From: Candidatus Kaiserbacteria bacterium RIFCSPLOWO2_01_FULL_54_20
Lineage (GTDB): Bacteria > Patescibacteriota > Minisyncoccia > Phycocordibacterales > UBA2100
Assembly: GCA_001783355.1 (NCBI GenBank)
Contig: MFMA01000036.1
Span: 1 to 5,439, forward strand
Length of the DNA stretch: 5,439 nt
Direction of reading: 5' to 3'
In this document: piece after piece, positions 4,494 to 5,439 of the stretch
Layout of the letters: each line of letters opens with the position of its first letter
How positions within the stretch are numbered: position 1 is the stretch's first letter
Translations under genes and position numbers: made by a program
Notes under the pieces: model-generated
What the model was told of the DNA's origin: nothing
The model's input: the letters and a program-made list of their open reading frames with translations, nothing else
The model's database searches: none

Positions 4494-5439
4494 ATGAACC
4501 GCTTTAGAATATCCGCCATCTTTATTTCGCTCGCATTGTTCCTGCCCATTACCACAAGTGCAGAGACTATCCCAACGATATCCATGACGGATTCGTGCAC
4601 TGTCACGGATACTGACGGCGAGTCGCACAGCTTTAGCGGTCAGTACTTGGGCATTTGCGCACTTGCGGCCGCAAAGGACCAAGGGGCGGTCAGCTCTTAC
4701 ACCCTACAGAATTTTTCGTTCGGGCTCTTTTTGCAAAGCCTCAATGGCACAACTCCTGGGGAGACGCAATTCTGGAGCATTTCCCAGAACGGCACAGAGG
4801 CATTGGTCGGGCTTAGTGATATGACGCTCGCCTCCGGCGATCTCCTTTCGTTCCAGCTCACCGACTGGACCGACAATTCGACCGTTGGGGCGCCTGTACA
4901 GTTTAGAATCGGAACGCTTACGAGCTCGGCAAGTCGCGCCGGTGCAAATTCATCCTCTTCCGGCGGTGGTGATTATCTGAAGGGGCGCGAATTCAACACT
5001 TCGGCAGCACTCGAATTCCTCTCAAGCAACCAGAACGCCGATGGTTCGTACGCGTCCGCTCTTTTGACCGATTGGGCGGCTATCGCTTTTGGTTCAGCGA
5101 ACGATCCGGTCTGCAACGAAGCATGCGGTGCCGCACGTCAGAAACTCCGGATGTACCTCTTTGGCGCGGAGCCTGCATTGTCCAGTGTCACGGATTACGA
5201 ACGACATGCCATGGCACTAATAGCGCTCGGAATAAATCCGTATTCGGAGACAAACACAGATTACGTAACACCGATAGTGAGCGCCTTCGATGGTACACAG
5301 ATCGGAAACTCGTCACTCGTCAACGACGATATATTCGCCGTCTTCCCTCTTTTGCATTCCGGATATTCGAAGACCAACGCAATGATGGAGGCCATTGTTT
5401 CGTTCATTCTTTCCAAGCAAAAGGTAAACGGCTCGTGGG
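4494..5439 (+). CDS. Secreted DUF4430-like plus alpha/alpha-barrel protein, transcobalamin-like (3' end cut by window)
   Basis: An ORF open to the window end, 315 complete codons. Residues 1-23 form a Sec signal peptide (MNRFR, hydrophobic core, likely cleavage after TTSA). Residues about 30-140 resemble the DUF4430 beta domain: FGLFLQSLNG (76-85), QFWSISQNG (92-100) and LASGDLLSFQL (112-122) parallel the FFVxxxNG, YWxxxVNG and xxGDxxxxxY elements of the gene before it. A Ser/Gly linker (about 143-159) leads to an alpha-helical repeat region with QNADGSY (180-186), TDWAAIAFG (192-200), ERHAMALIALG (236-246) and QKVNGSW (309-315); QxxxGSW-type turns are typical of prenyltransferase/terpene-cyclase-like alpha/alpha barrels, the fold of the transcobalamin N-terminal domain. 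Cysteines C35, C55, C207 and C211 could form disulphides outside the cell. No Shine-Dalgarno is seen in the 23-base gap; it is probably cotranscribed under the B12 riboswitch. Likely role: extracellular corrinoid capture. A catalytic terpene cyclase is unlikely, given secretion and context. Confidence 0.82.
   Translation, partial: MNRFRISAIFISLALFLPITTSAETIPTISMTDSCTVTDTDGESHSFSGQYLGICALAAAKDQGAVSSYTLQNFSFGLFLQSLNGTTPGETQFWSISQNGTEALVGLSDMTLASGDLLSFQLTDWTDNSTVGAPVQFRIGTLTSSASRAGANSSSSGGGDYLKGREFNTSAALEFLSSNQNADGSYASALLTDWAAIAFGSANDPVCNEACGAARQKLRMYLFGAEPALSSVTDYERHAMALIALGINPYSETNTDYVTPIVSAFDGTQIGNSSLVNDDIFAVFPLLHSGYSKTNAMMEAIVSFILSKQKVNGSW

Noticed and set aside
4494..5439. Squalene-hopene cyclase or protein prenyltransferase, suggested by QxxxGSW-type motifs.
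   Set aside because: The protein has a secretion signal, an N-terminal DUF4430-like domain and a B12 riboswitch context; no DxDD-type cyclase motif is seen in the visible part, although the 3' end is missing.
1..5439. CRISPR array, insertion sequence or long direct repeats.
   Set aside because: I saw no regularly spaced repeats, no transposase-like protein and no paired terminal repeats in the window.

Overview
The window looks like a chromosomal segment of an uncultured bacterium that uses the standard genetic code (TGA is a stop at 1420-1422). The compact layout, poor Shine-Dalgarno sequences, a divergent Mur ligase and unusual secreted proteins would fit a Candidate Phyla Radiation (Patescibacteria/Parcubacteria-like) genome. 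That placement is inference; no marker gene in the window fixes it.

Left block (1-2218, + strand): a two-gene unit with a 4-base ATGA overlap, closed by a hairpin terminator. It encodes an Mpl/MurC-like Mur ligase whose usual DDxxHHP motif is lost, and a protein resembling the Ate1/Bpt aminoacyl-tRNA-protein transferases (GNAT fold). Middle block (2219-2840, + strand): a strong promoter (TTGACA, 17 bases, extended -10) drives a 140-base RNA with a long rod-shaped fold and a terminator hairpin. Twenty bases after that hairpin comes a 123-aa protein that resembles the Janus/Ocnus family (PHPT1-like phosphohistidine phosphatases). There is no room for a second promoter, so the RNA may be a regulatory leader rather than, or as well as, a free small RNA. 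This block ends in a GC-rich terminator.

Right block: on the - strand (2842-3819) lies a confidently recognised L-Ala-D/L-Glu epimerase (YcjG/YkfB type) of the enolase superfamily. Together with the Mpl-like ligase it suggests use of cell-wall peptides. It is probably transcribed as a leaderless message. Divergent from it, a cobalamin riboswitch (about 3905-4050) with a hairpin expression platform precedes two exported proteins. The first is a membrane-anchored DUF4430 (transcobalamin C-terminal-like) protein. The second is a secreted protein with a DUF4430-like domain followed by an alpha/alpha-barrel domain, cut by the window end. The two domain types are those that make up animal transcobalamin/intrinsic factor, and the riboswitch independently ties them to vitamin B12. 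This B12-controlled transcobalamin-like operon is the most interesting part of the window.
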